64,000 bases of DNA, taken from assembly GCA_964247055.1 (NCBI GenBank), contig OZ176055.1, forward strand, positions 5,828,001 through 5,892,000, read 5' to 3'. The DNA is from Paragordius varius. Its lineage: Eukaryota; Nematomorpha. The position numbers and the translations under genes were made by a program. Positions 48,732 through 62,500 of the stretch are shown one piece after another; within the stretch, counting starts at the first letter, position 1; each line of letters starts with the position of its first letter. The notes under the pieces were generated by a model. That model was not told the origin of the DNA. It made no database searches and worked only from the letters and a program-made list of their open reading frames with translations.

Positions 48732-48923
48732 TTACAGTATGAGTAAGTATACATTGTTATTTTTTCATTAATTATAGCTTGACAGCTTATAGAGCAAGGG
48801 ATATATAATGATTGGCCAAAGTTATTTTTTTCGCTTTAATGCTATTAACCATTAATATTTTTCTTTGGTGTATATGCTATCTGACATTTATAAACTAGCA
48901 ATGTATATTTTCTCTTTCTGTAG
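48732..48923 (+). repeat. MITE family C copy 3
   Basis: Best ends of the family: left TTTACAGTATGAGTAAGTAT, then ACATTG; right CAATGTATATTTTCTCTTTC then TGTAG. It lies about 170 bases downstream of the SLC6 copy 2 stop. Confidence 0.65.
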
Positions 48924-48989
48924 TTAAATTTTTATAACCAAAAGATTTTTTACAAATCGTTTAAGTTCGTTCGGTTTTAGATAATTAAA

Positions 48990-49410
48990 TAGGTGGCTAC
49001 TAAAGAATGATTTTTTAGACACCCGTCGTTACGGGATTTATGTGTTTGTTCATTTCATTGAAGAATGTTTTATCCAATAGATTCCCAGTTTTTATATTGA
49101 TTGCAGGTCTTGGGTAATGTTATTGTCCCATGTTATTGCTGGACGACCAACTCTGTTGTTTTTGTTTGGTTTTGTCATATTTTTCAATTATCATTATCTA
49201 ATCTTTATATGTGGTCGTAGTTACCGAGTCTACCGATCTGGCTGTATTTTAAAATCGGTTGAGAAACTGTTCGCTTAAATGTATATATTATTTTTTCCTA
49301 ATATCCAGCATATTCTCTTGTGTTTTGTTCATTGCCATGTCTCACTGGCATATGTTATTGTAGGGTTTTATTGGGTTCGTTGGTAGATATTTATTTCAAA
49401 TTGTGGCTCA
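48990..49410 (-). mobile_element. LINE reverse-transcriptase C-terminal fragment
   Basis: Minus strand gives TITYASETW near 49350 (usual LLYGSETW), then a worn linker, then VGRPAITWDNNITQDLQ near 49130 and KTFFNEMNKH near 49060 in changing frames. Only the C-terminal part of a LINE protein is left, with many stops. Confidence 0.65.
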
Positions 49411-49749
49411 GAATTCATTGTTAAAACGCCATACATAAAAATAAATGCCAAAAACCAATACGTCAATCAGCTGATCATTATTGTCTATAATATTTTATGG
49501 AGTAAAACATGAAATTTTTTATTATACTTTATAATATAAAAGCTGTTAAAAGTTAAAAACACCCAATGTTCCTAAATTATATATCTTTTATAAATTGCTA
49601 AATTTCGGCAAATAAAAATTTTTGATTAAGCTTAGGCCAAAATTTGTGAATTTAAGCTAAAATATGTTATAAATTTTGCATATATTTCAAATGCAGCTTA
49701 TATTGTTAAAAATGACAAAACTAGTGTTAATAATTCCTATAATGATTTG

Positions 49750-49965
49750 AATCATGGGTGTCCAGCACGCGGCCCGCGAAAAATTATGCTTAAAAATTCT
49801 CAATATAATTGATATTTCTCAATTGACAGCAACTATAAAATATTTTAAGTTTGCATCTCACAATCTTATATATAAAATCTAACAATATGTTTATTTATGT
49901 CCATGTAAACTTCAAACGTAACCTGCCGGAATTTTTGCGTTAAGATTACGGCCCGCATAATGATA
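49750..49965. mobile_element. hAT-like short element
   Basis: Left end CATGGGTGTCCAGCACGCGG then CCCGCG; right end ACGGCCCGCATAATGA. Resembles the hAT-type end at 22748. Confidence 0.5.
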
Positions 49966-50497
49966 AACAATAATTATGTATTTAAGTTATAATTTTTAAA
50001 ACCAGTAAATTATGGATCCCGGATGCATCCACGGCAAGCTTACTAATTTAAAAATATATTCTATATTTTGATTTTGTGCGTTAGGATGGGTTTTAAATTA
50101 AATTTTCCTTGACTACCTAAGGGGCTTGTGTTTAAAGTTTGTTACAAAATCTTGAGCCCACCCTCACAATCGTTTGCGGCATTTAGATATGCACACTGGG
50201 TCGCCAAAGCACCACCGATGCACTTTAAAATAAATATTTAGGTATTAAGAATATCGATCAAATAAAAATAAAACATTTTTTTCTCCAAACAATAGCTTTT
50301 AAATATATTAATTTATTCGTATAAATTATATAGTAATATATATGTATAAATCTTAGGAATACGAATTCATATTTAAATATTAATGACTTACATATTGTTT
50401 TTATAAATTATAATCGGTACGATTTAATAAAAAATATTGCACATGATTTTACACCACATTATGATATCAAGGGGTCTTGATTTACCTCCAAAGTAAT
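49966..50497. other. Intergenic tract 3' of the LRR receptor gene
   Basis: Includes a GC-richer patch at 50010-50220 (ATGGATCCCGGATGCATCC; CACACTGGGTCGCCAAAGC) with no open frame or splice-flanked island I can support; possibly old repeat DNA. Confidence 0.35.
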
Positions 50498-53400
50498 TCA
50501 TTGTTTATCTATGAGATATGCTCGATTAGCTATATCATTAACCGAATGAATACGGACATTTTGATCCGTTTCAAGAGAGTTGGAAGAAGTACTTATAAAA
50601 GTTTCCGTGCCGTGTTCATCGATTTCTGAGTTTATGGTTGTTATCGTTATAGCTGAATCCTGACTTCCTCTGCCCGTAGTTTTAGCAGTGGGACCGTTAA
50701 CAAAATTCATATAACCATTGTCTGAAAAATTGAGTTTACTTATATCGTCTCCTCGGTTATCATTTTCAAATGTTAGCCGTATCTCTTCACACAATCGTTC
50801 ATCCATCCCATTTCGATCGTCAACAAGTCCATCCATATTATCAAGGAAGAGTTGTTGAGATAACTTTTCACTTTTGAGTGCTAATCTCCGTAATTTTATA
50901 TGCCGATAAAGCTTGGTACCACAAACGGCACCCACAACACTAATGAACCCGGTAATGAGTATGGCTACGCACAGCAATAGCGTATACCGTATATTAATTC
51001 CAGCCCGACTGTTTTGTAGAGGTTTGGTTGATTTTTCGTCATTATATAGGCCCAAAATCAATGGCCTTAAGACATTGTTTTCTCGGTTTGATCGAGATAT
51101 CGGGTAACGATATTGAATGCATGATAAATGATAGGTTATTTGAGTGAAAGATGACACGGGTTTTAGAGTAGAAGATTTGATTAGCGTTAAGCAAACGTTA
51201 TATATTACATCTTTTTTCAGGGCTCGTAATCGGAAACTTCCTTTGTCCACAAACTCGTGATTTAAATTTATCTTATCCTTTATATTTTTAACTATTGCCA
51301 ATTGGTCTGAAGCGATTGCATTTGGTGTATTCATTAAATCATAAAAATCTGGATTAATTATTTTGCCCATATTTGAATCTCCTATAACATGAGTGGTTAT
51401 AACCATGGTCACGATTGAGTTATTTAATGGACCAAGTGCGGTTTTGTTTAATATTTTCATCCAATTGGAATATAAGTTAGTGTAAAAATATTTTTTATTA
51501 TTTTTTGAAATGTTTGTCGTATCCGGTTGGTAATGTATAAAATATTCTATATCAACAAAGTTTTTTCCCTTCAATGATACTATTTTTAAAGCAGCCTTGG
51601 GTTTTTCTACCATAATTTTTATTGTATAACTTTGTTGAGTAATATAATTAGTTCCTAGGACTGGATCACGACGTTCTTTAGGTATAATACATCGATAAAT
51701 ACCTCCAGCCAAAGTTTCCTCCATATTATTTAATAAAAGTGTACCTTCAATATTAAGTGGTGTGGAGCTTGAATCTAAGTTTAAATGATCATATTTGGTA
51801 AATTTTATTTCCCTGTCACCTGGATATAAAGTATTCTTATCCGCGGTGTTTTGAGCAGATAGGGGAATAAGCCAATAAGGCTTAATATGTGCATAATCCC
51901 CATAAACTTTGCACGGTAAAGCAATTCCATCAACACTTAATATATCTCGAATAGAGAGTTGTATAACTGGAACTAACAACTCATGCACTATACGGTTATT
52001 GTTCGTATTACATTTTAGAAATTTTTCAAAGAATAACGGATTGATATCGACTGGAAGTTCCGGAGCAAAGGGTATATTGGGTTCTTTCAAAACCTGGTTT
52101 TTGGAACGTGAACCATTGAAAGTAGTGTTTTGAGAAGAATCTAAATCTATCACAGAAACGAGCAGAGGTTTTTTTGTATTCAAGGTTAAATTTGTTTCGG
52201 GCATAGAACTTTGGTTTTTGAATTTTATTGGTCCAAAATTTTTACCAAATATATAATGAGTTTGGTTGTTAAGACATGCAAAAAGTGAATCATTCGGATG
52301 TATCGAAATAATCATTTCGCGTTCCATTAATTTCTATTGATCAAAATAAGCATTATGTTTTAGAAATCAAAAATTACCTATAATTTGATATTTTTGAAAA
52401 ATGAAACTGTCATAAATTAGCATAATACCGAAAAATTAATAAAATATGCCATAAAGAAATATTTATCATAAATAATGAGTCATATTGGCCCAAGTTCAAG
52501 GGTGAATTTGATTAATATATAATCCCTAAACGTATATGTTGATCTATATTTTCTTAACCAAAAAAGAGGCCTCATGTAAAATATAAATAAAACCTTGTAA
52601 ATCCAAAACGTTTGACAATCACACCCTATAGGGTTATTGTGGATCGATAAAATAGCCAAGGAGGATAAATGCGTAATTACATCCTCTTGCAATTGTTTCA
52701 AATTGTTTTTGGATAAATCGATTTCTTCCAACGTGGGCAATTGGTAAAAGGCTTTAGGTGCGACATATATGAGGTGTCTATTATGGGACAGCGTGATACT
52801 TTGCAAACCTTTAAGGCCACTAAATGCATGAGCTTCAATGATTCTTAAATGCTTTGAATGGCTTATAGAGAGCTGTGTAATGGTATAATTTTGACCAGCT
52901 GCAAATGTTTGAGGCGTAATATATTCAAAATGATTTCCATTTAATTTGAGTTTATTCATGTGCATGAAACCGTAAACGCCTCTATCATAACTCGTTATAG
53001 ATATAAAGTTTGATGGATTGACGATGGAATTATCTGATAAATCTAGTAATCCTTTGATGTTTAACCGTATGGATGCCGCATGAGGTGCAAAAAATTCAAA
53101 ACTTACATAAGTGATTGAATTATTGCGGGCTAATATTGTGTCTATATTACGTATTATTTTATTAGTAGTTTGTTTATTACCGCCTGAATAATTTTTTGAT
53201 AGACTACCAACTATATTAAACTGTAAACTTGTTAACATATTATTATTCATATTGATGGTATTTAATGCGGGGAATAAATTCAGCAGGTCCGGTTCCATAA
53301 CTGTCAATCTATTGTCATTTAAAATAATTTCCGTTAAATTTATACCCTTGAATCGTAATTTGGTTAACATTTTGTCAAGTTCACTCGATTGTAGATGTTG

Positions 53401-53700
53401 ATAAGATGCATTAAGCATTGTACCACTTTTTGAAAGAAAATGGCTATAATTAGTGATACTTGAGTTTTGATGTATAGTAGGCAAGAACGGCGATTTTGAT
53501 ACCCCTTTTAAAATTTCGCTAATTTTTGTAGTGAATAATGTGGACGTACTATTAGCTGACAATAAATCCGTTTGGAGTGAATAGAAGGATGAGAGGATAA
53601 AAAATAGGATAAAAGTCATTCCAGACGACACATTAAACGTAAATCTTTTGAGAATTTTATGGAGCGTTACATTGATTAATGCTGGCATCATAGATATCAA
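50498..53700 (-). CDS. LRR-Ig-FN3-like single-pass transmembrane receptor, two exons
   Basis: Exons 53700-52594 and 52333-50498, both phase 0, 980 residues. Start: either the first Met or Met28 (MTFILFFILSSFYSLQ), which gives a cleaner signal peptide. Residues about 110-350 hold six to seven leucine-rich repeats (LTEIILNDNRLTVME, LQSITLSHNRHLIYVAPKAF, LEEIDLSKNNLKQL) and then an LRRCT start (NPIGCDCQTFW). The intron falls inside the LRRCT. Exon 2 continues to an Ig-like domain (IALPCKVYGDYAHIKPYWLI ... AGGIYRCIIP), an FN3-like stretch (GSFRLRALKKDVIYNVCLTL), a membrane span (YTLLLCVAILITGFISVVGA) and a cytoplasmic tail of about 145 residues rich in Asp/Asn/Ser. The order matches LRR-Ig neuronal or epithelial surface receptors (kekkon, LRIT, AMIGO types); no one-to-one orthologue recognised. 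An adhesion or signalling role is inference. Confidence 0.9.
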
Positions 53701-54959
53701 CGGGTCACATACTCTTTCGACAACTTAATCAGCATATAAAGTTTTCAAAGAATCTTATTTATCTTTAAAGTTGTTTTATTAGAGATTTTGTTTATAAATA
53801 ATGTAATTAGCAAGATTAGTTGAATGAAACATGATCACCAAAATTGATGTAAAAAATCGTATTTTTATTTGAAGATTATAATTAGTACTATTATAGATAG
53901 GCAAACATTACAAGAGTACTTATTGTTAAATAGAATCAAAAAATAAAGAAATGATTCCTTTGGGACCATACCATGCAATGATATAATCAAAAGAGAAGTA
54001 GAGAGAGATCGCTAAAGAAGATATTTATTCCCTGTGCTAGATGGCTTAGAATTATCAAAATAATTTGATGGCAAGACAGGCTTTAAATACGGGGATCACA
54101 TCATAATAATATTTGTCTGTATTAGATAAAGTGATAAATAACTCTTTTTAGTAGGCGATAATCAAAATACCAATACATACATTTTTGGAATATGTAAAAA
54201 ATCCCCCATCGAAAATGCTATTAGAAGAATTTTCTATCGATTTATTTAATATTCTATTATGGTTATAAAACGACGCGAAAAAATAAAAATAATTTCGAAT
54301 TATATATAGATATAATTCAAAAGAAGCGAGTTTTTTAAAGCACAAAAATATTTTGCAATAAAATACGGTGATTGATTTATTATTTATTGTAGTAATAAAT
54401 ACTATTTTTTCGTTTTTGAAAAAAAAAAACAGAAAATTAAAGGCAAAATTGGATAGATATGATGTTCGAAAACCACTAAAAATTTAATTAAATTTTCTTC
54501 AAATAAATTCTTTAACAACAAACACATATAAAATATATTTCATCGCATGTTGCTGTATGAAATAAAAATCTTAATTTAATTTTTTATCATTTAAAATATG
54601 GATAATATGTAATTTAAAAAATGGTAAAACAATAAAGATAATAATTTATATTTTTGTGTGTGTGTTGAGTATAAATGAAATGCCATATTATAAAGTACAA
54701 ATATATTTTGAATAAATTATTTTTTAAGTTTTCTTGACTATGGTGTGGCTTGTGTACGTACGTATTTTAAATACAAAATTCTTTCTTAGACTAATTTTTA
54801 CCAGCCGACGTTATTTTTGGTAACAATAGATATTAATCATACTGCAAAAAATATTAGAAGCTAAAGTTGATTTTGAACCTTGATTGTTACAATAAAAGTA
54901 AATCATGCGGTTTAAAATAGGATGAAAAAATTTAAATGTGTTGAGAATATCTGCTAAAT

Positions 54960-54998
<39 letters not shown>

Positions 54999-56517
54999 TT
55001 TTTTACAAATTGTGTCACAGTTAAGGGATTCATAATTTTCAGTGTCCATAAAATTTTTTGTATTTTTAGATGTAAAATACTTTAGTTTTATTGTAAATAC
55101 TCACATGTATTGGATAAAAAGAGCCGTTTACATTTTAAATTTTTTTTGAGTTAAAAACATAAAGTTGACTCTTTAAATGAAAATTTATGGAATTAATTAA
55201 AATTTTATAATATAACTGAAAAAAATAATTGCCTTGTGCTCTAACTTTTTAAATCAATAAACTTGATGGTAGTGTATTGGGAAAGGGTATTATGCAGCAC
55301 TGCAGACATATTGGAATACAAAATCTATCGTTGATTTTTTTATTGCGATTGCATTTCTATATTTTTATTGAACTTTAGTGTTAAATCAAACAGAAATTTT
55401 ATTTTTGACTGCTAATATTTGTTAAAACTCTAATATTTTTTATTCTGATGCATAGCATTTTTCTCTTGGGGCCAAATTTGAGGTTTATTGGGTTGCACAA
55501 ATATTATAGATTGTTTATATTTTGCGTGTAACATCTTATTATAAATGCACAATCTCAAATTATATTTATAAATATATATTTGGAACAGATAATTGCTGAA
55601 ATATAAAAATGGTAAAATATAGGTTAGAAATAATGTAAAAAATATCATGTCTGCAGATTGTCATTTATTTACCTGTGCAAACATAGATACCTTTTTATTA
55701 TGAGTCAAAAATAAGCGTTATAATACTTAAATACAAAATTGGTTAATCAAATAATTTTTTTGATAATTATATTATTCCTTCATAAATTCATTCTGAACAG
55801 AAACTGTATTTTTCTTTTAATTTATCATTTTGACATAAAAATTAGCGAATCCTCTGCTAAAAACAACATTAATTTTCCAGCAAATAACCTTTGCAGTAAA
55901 TTTATCAAGTATAATTTATTCAGTAATGTTGATACATACATTGTATTATTATATAATCCACTTAGCTCCTTTTACGCTCTATAATAATGAATTTATTCGG
56001 ATTTCTAGCTTGTCATTTAATATATCTGAAAAATACGAGAAGAGGACAAGATAAAAAATCAAGGACGAAAATGCGATAACCTGTTTAATGTTGAAATAAA
56101 TTTTCATAGAATGATTTGTTAATTAATTTTGTGCGATTACAAAATAAATGTTAATATTCTTGAATTTCTTATGAGAAAATATATTTTGTATTGAAGATAT
56201 TTTCATGTCTTAAAATTTATGATTGTAATTTATAAAAATGGGGATAAAATGGTTTATTATATGAAAATGCTACTTACTTGGTACAGTTATTTGTTAAATA
56301 CTAATATAAGGAAAAGTAAGAGAGTCGCCTTTTTAAAAAACTAAACTTTGACACTATTCTTTTTAACAAAAGTATTATAAATAAATAAATAATTTATTAA
56401 GAATTACATAACAACAATAATAATTAAATTTTAATTATATATATACATTAAATATTATTGCAATAAATAGCAAGAGGTGTCCAAACACACATATAAAGAC
56501 ATATAAAAGTAGTCATT
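53701..56517. other. AT-rich intergenic tract between the LRR receptor and VAC14
   Basis: About 2.8 kb. The right part lies downstream of VAC14 and the left part is the 5' flank of the LRR receptor, so 53701-54100 should carry its promoter. A TA microsatellite lies at 54964-54994. No exon-like island seen. Confidence 0.5.
54964..54994. repeat. TA dinucleotide microsatellite
   Basis: About 15 uninterrupted TA units. Confidence 0.9.
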
Positions 56518-59500
56518 TTATAACGTTTCTAAGGTTACTAAAGTGGAATGTAGATTTTGAATTCGTCTAAATTCTTCCAATAGTTCATCAAAATTCAAGT
56601 CATGTCCAACACTGTAACATTATATAACTTTTTTTAAAACATAACTCAACATAATTTAATGTATATTACATTAAATTTTAATTAAATTAAGGCAATTTAG
56701 TCCACCAATTATAAAGCAAAAATTTTATCATCATCAGTAATGTCATACAAAGTAAAAAAAATGATGCGTCTTTAAACTTTATAATAAATTGAGGTTTTGC
56801 GCGATACATATATTAATTTACTTCAATTAACAAATTAAATGTCAAGCAGACAGTTTTATATACTTTTAGGCACTCGCTTGAAAAAATACTATATTAATTA
56901 ATCAAAGTATTTCTTTTGACACAAATTCAATTATATTTTAATAATATATTCTATAAATAAATATTGATTTAACTTATATTTAGCGTAATATTATAGATCC
57001 TTTGTCAAATATAAAAAAGCAATGAGTAAGTTTGCGGTTAAATTTTTGAAAAAAATAAAAATATCAAGCCTCGGATTTAATGGTGATTGGGTATTTGAAA
57101 TTTTTGACGGTACAGAATTTTGATGGTTAATATTGTATAATTGAGGTAAACATTTGAGACGTTCATTCAGTGCTTTGAATGCCGAGCTTTGTGGTAGAAT
57201 CATTAAAAGTCCATACAGAGTTTTAACAAGATAAGTGTTTGATTCGGGTTCCAGCAGCTTTAGTCTAACGACTAATAATAAATATATGTAATGCAAAAAT
57301 GTTAACAATCAAATGACAAAATTTTGGGTATTATTTTAAAAAAGTAGAAATTTTTAATGTAAGTTATGTAAAAAACTTCCAAATTATACAAAATGGAAGC
57401 TAAATCACAACTATCTGAAAAGGACCAAATGTAAAATTATTTAGAAGACATAACTTACACATAAATATGGGCGATTCTAAAAGCTGGATAAGTTTATCGA
57501 TTTCAACCAAGAAATCAAGGGTAACCGGTACATAATCAGTGGAGAAAGTTTGTAAAACATGGTAAGCATGAGCGAAATTTTGTGTGAGTAAACATAGCGA
57601 TAGTGTGGCTATTGCATTGTGGCACCACAAATGATACAACGTAAGAAAGAGATTTAGACTCTTCTAAATATGGATTAAAAACAAATGTTTTTAGATTTCT
57701 AATTTATTTTTTAGCGTGTAATTAATAATTTCTAAAAATGCGTATCGTTTAAAACTTAGTAAACCACCAATGTTTTAAATGGATTGTTTTGGAAAAGAAT
57801 TATTTGATAGAAACCTACACAATGGAGCGAACTATCATAAATAATTATTAATAATAATTATTTTGTTGAAGGGTGATTAATAGTAATAACTAAAACAATT
57901 AACAAAAAATCAAAAGTGTTAATAATAACATATCTTTTTATTTATAAATAATTATTCAATCTAACTAACTAAAATAGTAAAAAAATATTTTTAAATAAAA
58001 TCCTAAAATAATCAACTTGATTGCCATTCGGAAACGATTTTAAATCATTCCTAAGCGTATACAGTTCGGGTGTTGTCATGAGTATTGTATTCATTAAATG
58101 AACCATTTTTGCAAGAAATTTTAGTTTATTCGGTTCTGTATGGTAAATACGAGCCGAAGACTTTATATATGTTGAACTTTGTTTTTGATTATTATTCTCT
58201 GGTTTAGGATTGTCGCTAACCACTTTTGATTCAGATAGATGCGATAAAATTTTGGCCATATTGATATAGATATCGTAAGGGCATACGTATAGACATAGTT
58301 TTCTATCCAACAAATTATTCAGGTTAATTCAAATCAAACTTTACTCAAAATTTTCAAAAAACTTTTAAAAAAAAGTTAAGTAACCTGACTATAAAAATGC
58401 TTCGGGAATCAAAAAAACTTTCCCATTTTTGTTGACTTAATTCATTATTGTCTAGTAATTTGGTATCATTTCTTATGTCATTACCACTATGTTTTATCGT
58501 ATTGTCATCGGCTAAGATATTTATGGCAGGTTTAACTAATGATAAATTTGGATTGTTTGTATTAGAAGTGCTTATACTATTACTCCGTTTATTATTGATA
58601 TTATTATTATAATTATGCATTATGGGTGTTATGTTACCAGAAGATGGTTCCAAAACATTATTCAGTTGTTTAGGAGGTTTATTAAACAAAGTTTCTGCGA
58701 AAAATTATAAAAATAATATATAATTTTTTGTGCTAACTGTTCTAAAAATAAATTTATTTACATAAATTTTCACCAAATTAAATATATTGGCGAAATGACA
58801 AATCACAATAGAAAGGCAATTAAGTTTTAAAATAAATAGCAAATTATTAATGATCGTTACATCTAACTTTATCAAATTAAACAAAAATATAGAAAGACAT
58901 TAAATTAAGATATAAATTAAATTTTTATATATTTTTATTTAAATCCATTTAAATTAAATGAATTTGGATTTTTATAATGGAAATTCATTAATTTTATAAT
59001 TATAATGTTTTATGAACAAATATCATACAAAGTAAACCAATTAAAATTATTCAAATAGTCTTTTTACAAATTATAAAAATATATAACTATACTTGAATCT
59101 CCCAATATTTTATTGTGACCATAGTTATTTTTTAACGCCTCTTCCTCCATAAATTTCGTTAGAAATAAATCTATTAACGCTTCCATAAAATGATTCATGT
59201 GATAATTAGGCAGGTTAGATTTTTCCAAAGAAGATAGCTCATGGCCTTCGCCATCCTTTTCAGTAAAAAATTTTGAAAATGATAATAATTTGTCAGAATC
59301 TACGCAACAAATTTGTGCCATGACACGAATATCGACTAAAACTACTTCATCCGAGGGATCAAGCAAAGAATGCATAAGCACGGGGAAAATTTCACCAATG
59401 TGATCTGACATCTAAAATAAATTAGCTCTTAGACTAATGAATTTTTAAACGTTTTTATATGAGTTTCATGTTGAAAATCGCTTTAAATGTGATATATGCC

Positions 59501-62500
59501 AAGCCCAAAATTACAAATTATTTAAATATATTTGAGTTACTAAATAATCATATCATTCCAAATAAAAATTACTTTGTGAGGTAAATGTTCAAATAGTTTG
59601 GATATCCAATTAAGTACGGCAAGACGGGTAGATTCACTAGCTGGTTGATTTTGCATGTGACTAAGTAGGATACTTATCATATTACGGATATCAAGACCGG
59701 CGTTCGCTGCATCTGAAAGCAAATTTTTGGAGACTGCAACCGATTGACTTCGGTTAAGGCGACTCATAATCTTGTTGCCAATAAAACTGAAAAATTGTCA
59801 GACAGTCAGTAAATTTAATAAATTAATATGCCAAAATTTATTTGATTGAGGCGTTTAATTCCTATTCCTTTATTGTTCTTAACTGTATTCAATATAGTTC
59901 CTATATTGTTATCTTTAGACTATGTATTTAGATTAATATAGCTAATATATATGTCGTGAAATAGCGAAAAACCCTAAACATAGTCTGCAGCCTAAAAAGA
60001 CTTCTATTAATTAAAATTTTAATGAGTTGGTTTTAATTCGTATATTTGGTTATCTTAAACAATCGTCCCGTCCCATCTTCCCATTCGTAAACAATTAAGA
60101 AACAACAGACGTTTTCACAAATTATGAATGCGACAACTAAAATAGATAATCCAACATGAACACGCTTTATCTGTATCGGCGAGATTTTTAAAAAAGTATA
60201 CAAGTTACTTTAAGAGGCGTCTCACCTCTATTAATAAATAGGCTATTAAAGGGGGACTAAAGATAGCTCTAGCCTACGCTACCGAAATACACTAGTATAA
60301 ATATATCTCTCCAAACTTAGATAGCTAAAAAAATAATATGAAACAATGTCCCAAAAAACACAAAAATGAAATAATAAAGTTTTTACGAAAGAGCAGACTA
60401 ATATTTGGGCCATGTAGAGTGAGGACAAACCGACCTTTGTTGTAAACCATTTAACATTGAAACAACCGTAAAATATAACCAAGGCACACTTGGAATGATA
60501 ATATAGCATAAAGCAAGACTAAAAACCATTAAATAAGGATACTACCAATGTACAGACCTGTACTCAAACCGCTGACCAAGGGCCTAGAAGTGCTTTTTTA
60601 TGCCTTTAAAATTATTTATAAATTTTTTGATGTCCTTATTTAGAGATAAATATCCATGTGTCAAACAGCTATAAAATTCTATCGATGGCCCAATGTCATT
60701 AAACACAAATTAAAAAAAAGAGAATCAAAGCTCATTCTGATTTCAATTATTTTTCAGTCACATAACATTGTGTTTGTTTACCAAGGTGCTCCTATAACTC
60801 TGGGCGCAAATAAGGGGAGTAAAAAGTAAAACTTAGATGTAATAACTCATTCATGAGAAAAAATATTAAATGTATGCAGTGTGTAGAATATTCCCTAAAT
60901 ATAAACTTTATATATATGGTCAAATAAAACAGAATATTATATTCAAAATAATAATAATAATTACTTTCTAAAAGCATCACAATGGATAATTAAAATAAAA
61001 TGTGCTTATTTCTGATTCAAATACCTTCATTTTTTGTCAAAAATATTTACCTAATCTTAGAATCCTTGGGTGTTTTAACAGTTTTCCCAGCAGTTTCTTT
61101 ATCTGTTAATAAACCATTTTGATCTATATCTTCATGTTTTACAACGTTTCCATTGGTTTGTTCATGAACTGTTTGATTCGTTTGATAATTATTATGGTTT
61201 TTTTCGGTTGAATTCGGTTTTCCCCACGTAATGATCAGATTTAAAAGCGTTTTATTGATCGTGTCTGCACTCTGACCCATGGTACTCGTAAAAAAATGTT
61301 CCAAATTTTTGTTATACGAATAAAATAAGGGGTGAAAAATCATGTTTTCTTTTCATCCATAAAATAAGAAAAATTGAAAATTAAAATTTTTTGTGTTTAA
61401 CTTTTGTGTTGATGATAAAATATATTTAGTTTTGATAAATGTAAAAATCCCCTCTTTTGCATGGATATTACTTACAATATCGTATCATATAATAAAGAGC
61501 CAAAAAAAGTTGAGATATTTTGTTCATAAACATGATGTTTTATATCGCGTAAAATATTAATTATATTCGCGCAAATAACATAAAAAATTTTAATTCCAAA
61601 TTTTATTTTTAGGATCCATCAAAACAAAAAATAAACATGGCAGAGAAGGGAAAATATAAAATCTAACAAGAAAAAAACTATTTGCACAATAATAACGAGT
61701 TGAAAGCAGTTTGACAAATTAATGTATATCAAAAAAAATATTCAAATTTTATGTAGAAAAAAATCCCGGTTTATAATTTACAAACCATTTTCATAATAAA
61801 TGTCATAAAAAAAATAATTCTTTATTACAATAATTCATTTTTATATAATTTGCAATAAATTATTAAGTATTTTATTATAAAATAATTTATTTGACTTATC
61901 TTTTAAATAAATTTTCTTCGGGGGAATTATTGGCACATGCATTGATATCGTAGCCAAAATCGCTTTCTAAGATTTATAAATAATGGATTGTTTTGAAATA
62001 CTTTTAAAATTTAAATATTTGAGATAAAACGTATATTTAAAAAGTTAATCATATTTTTCTTCCTTTTTAATTTAATATATTGTTTTGAATTGCAAAATTA
62101 GGAATATAGATGTAAATTGGTAATATAAAAAATAAGATTTAAAAATATGGTTGTTGTTCAAAAAAAATATTAATCTTTAAATTTATAATTTTAGTTTTTA
62201 CTGTAATATATATACCTTTAGGGGCGGCCTTCAAACACGGTAAAATAGCGGTAAGTAGGATTGGAAAAAAAGGAAATATATCTTGGGGTGGTAAAAGCAT
62301 GACAAACGCTTTAATCCAATTTAGTGCTATTTCCTGGACACTTTCGTCTGGCATAAACATAAAAAAAATTAAATTGAAAAAAATTTAAAAGGGTTAATTT
62401 TCGAACCTTTATTTTTTTGATATTGAAAATTGTTAGATTAATATATTGACATAAAATTAAGAGAAAACGTGAAAACTAAAATATAATTTTTAAAAATCAT

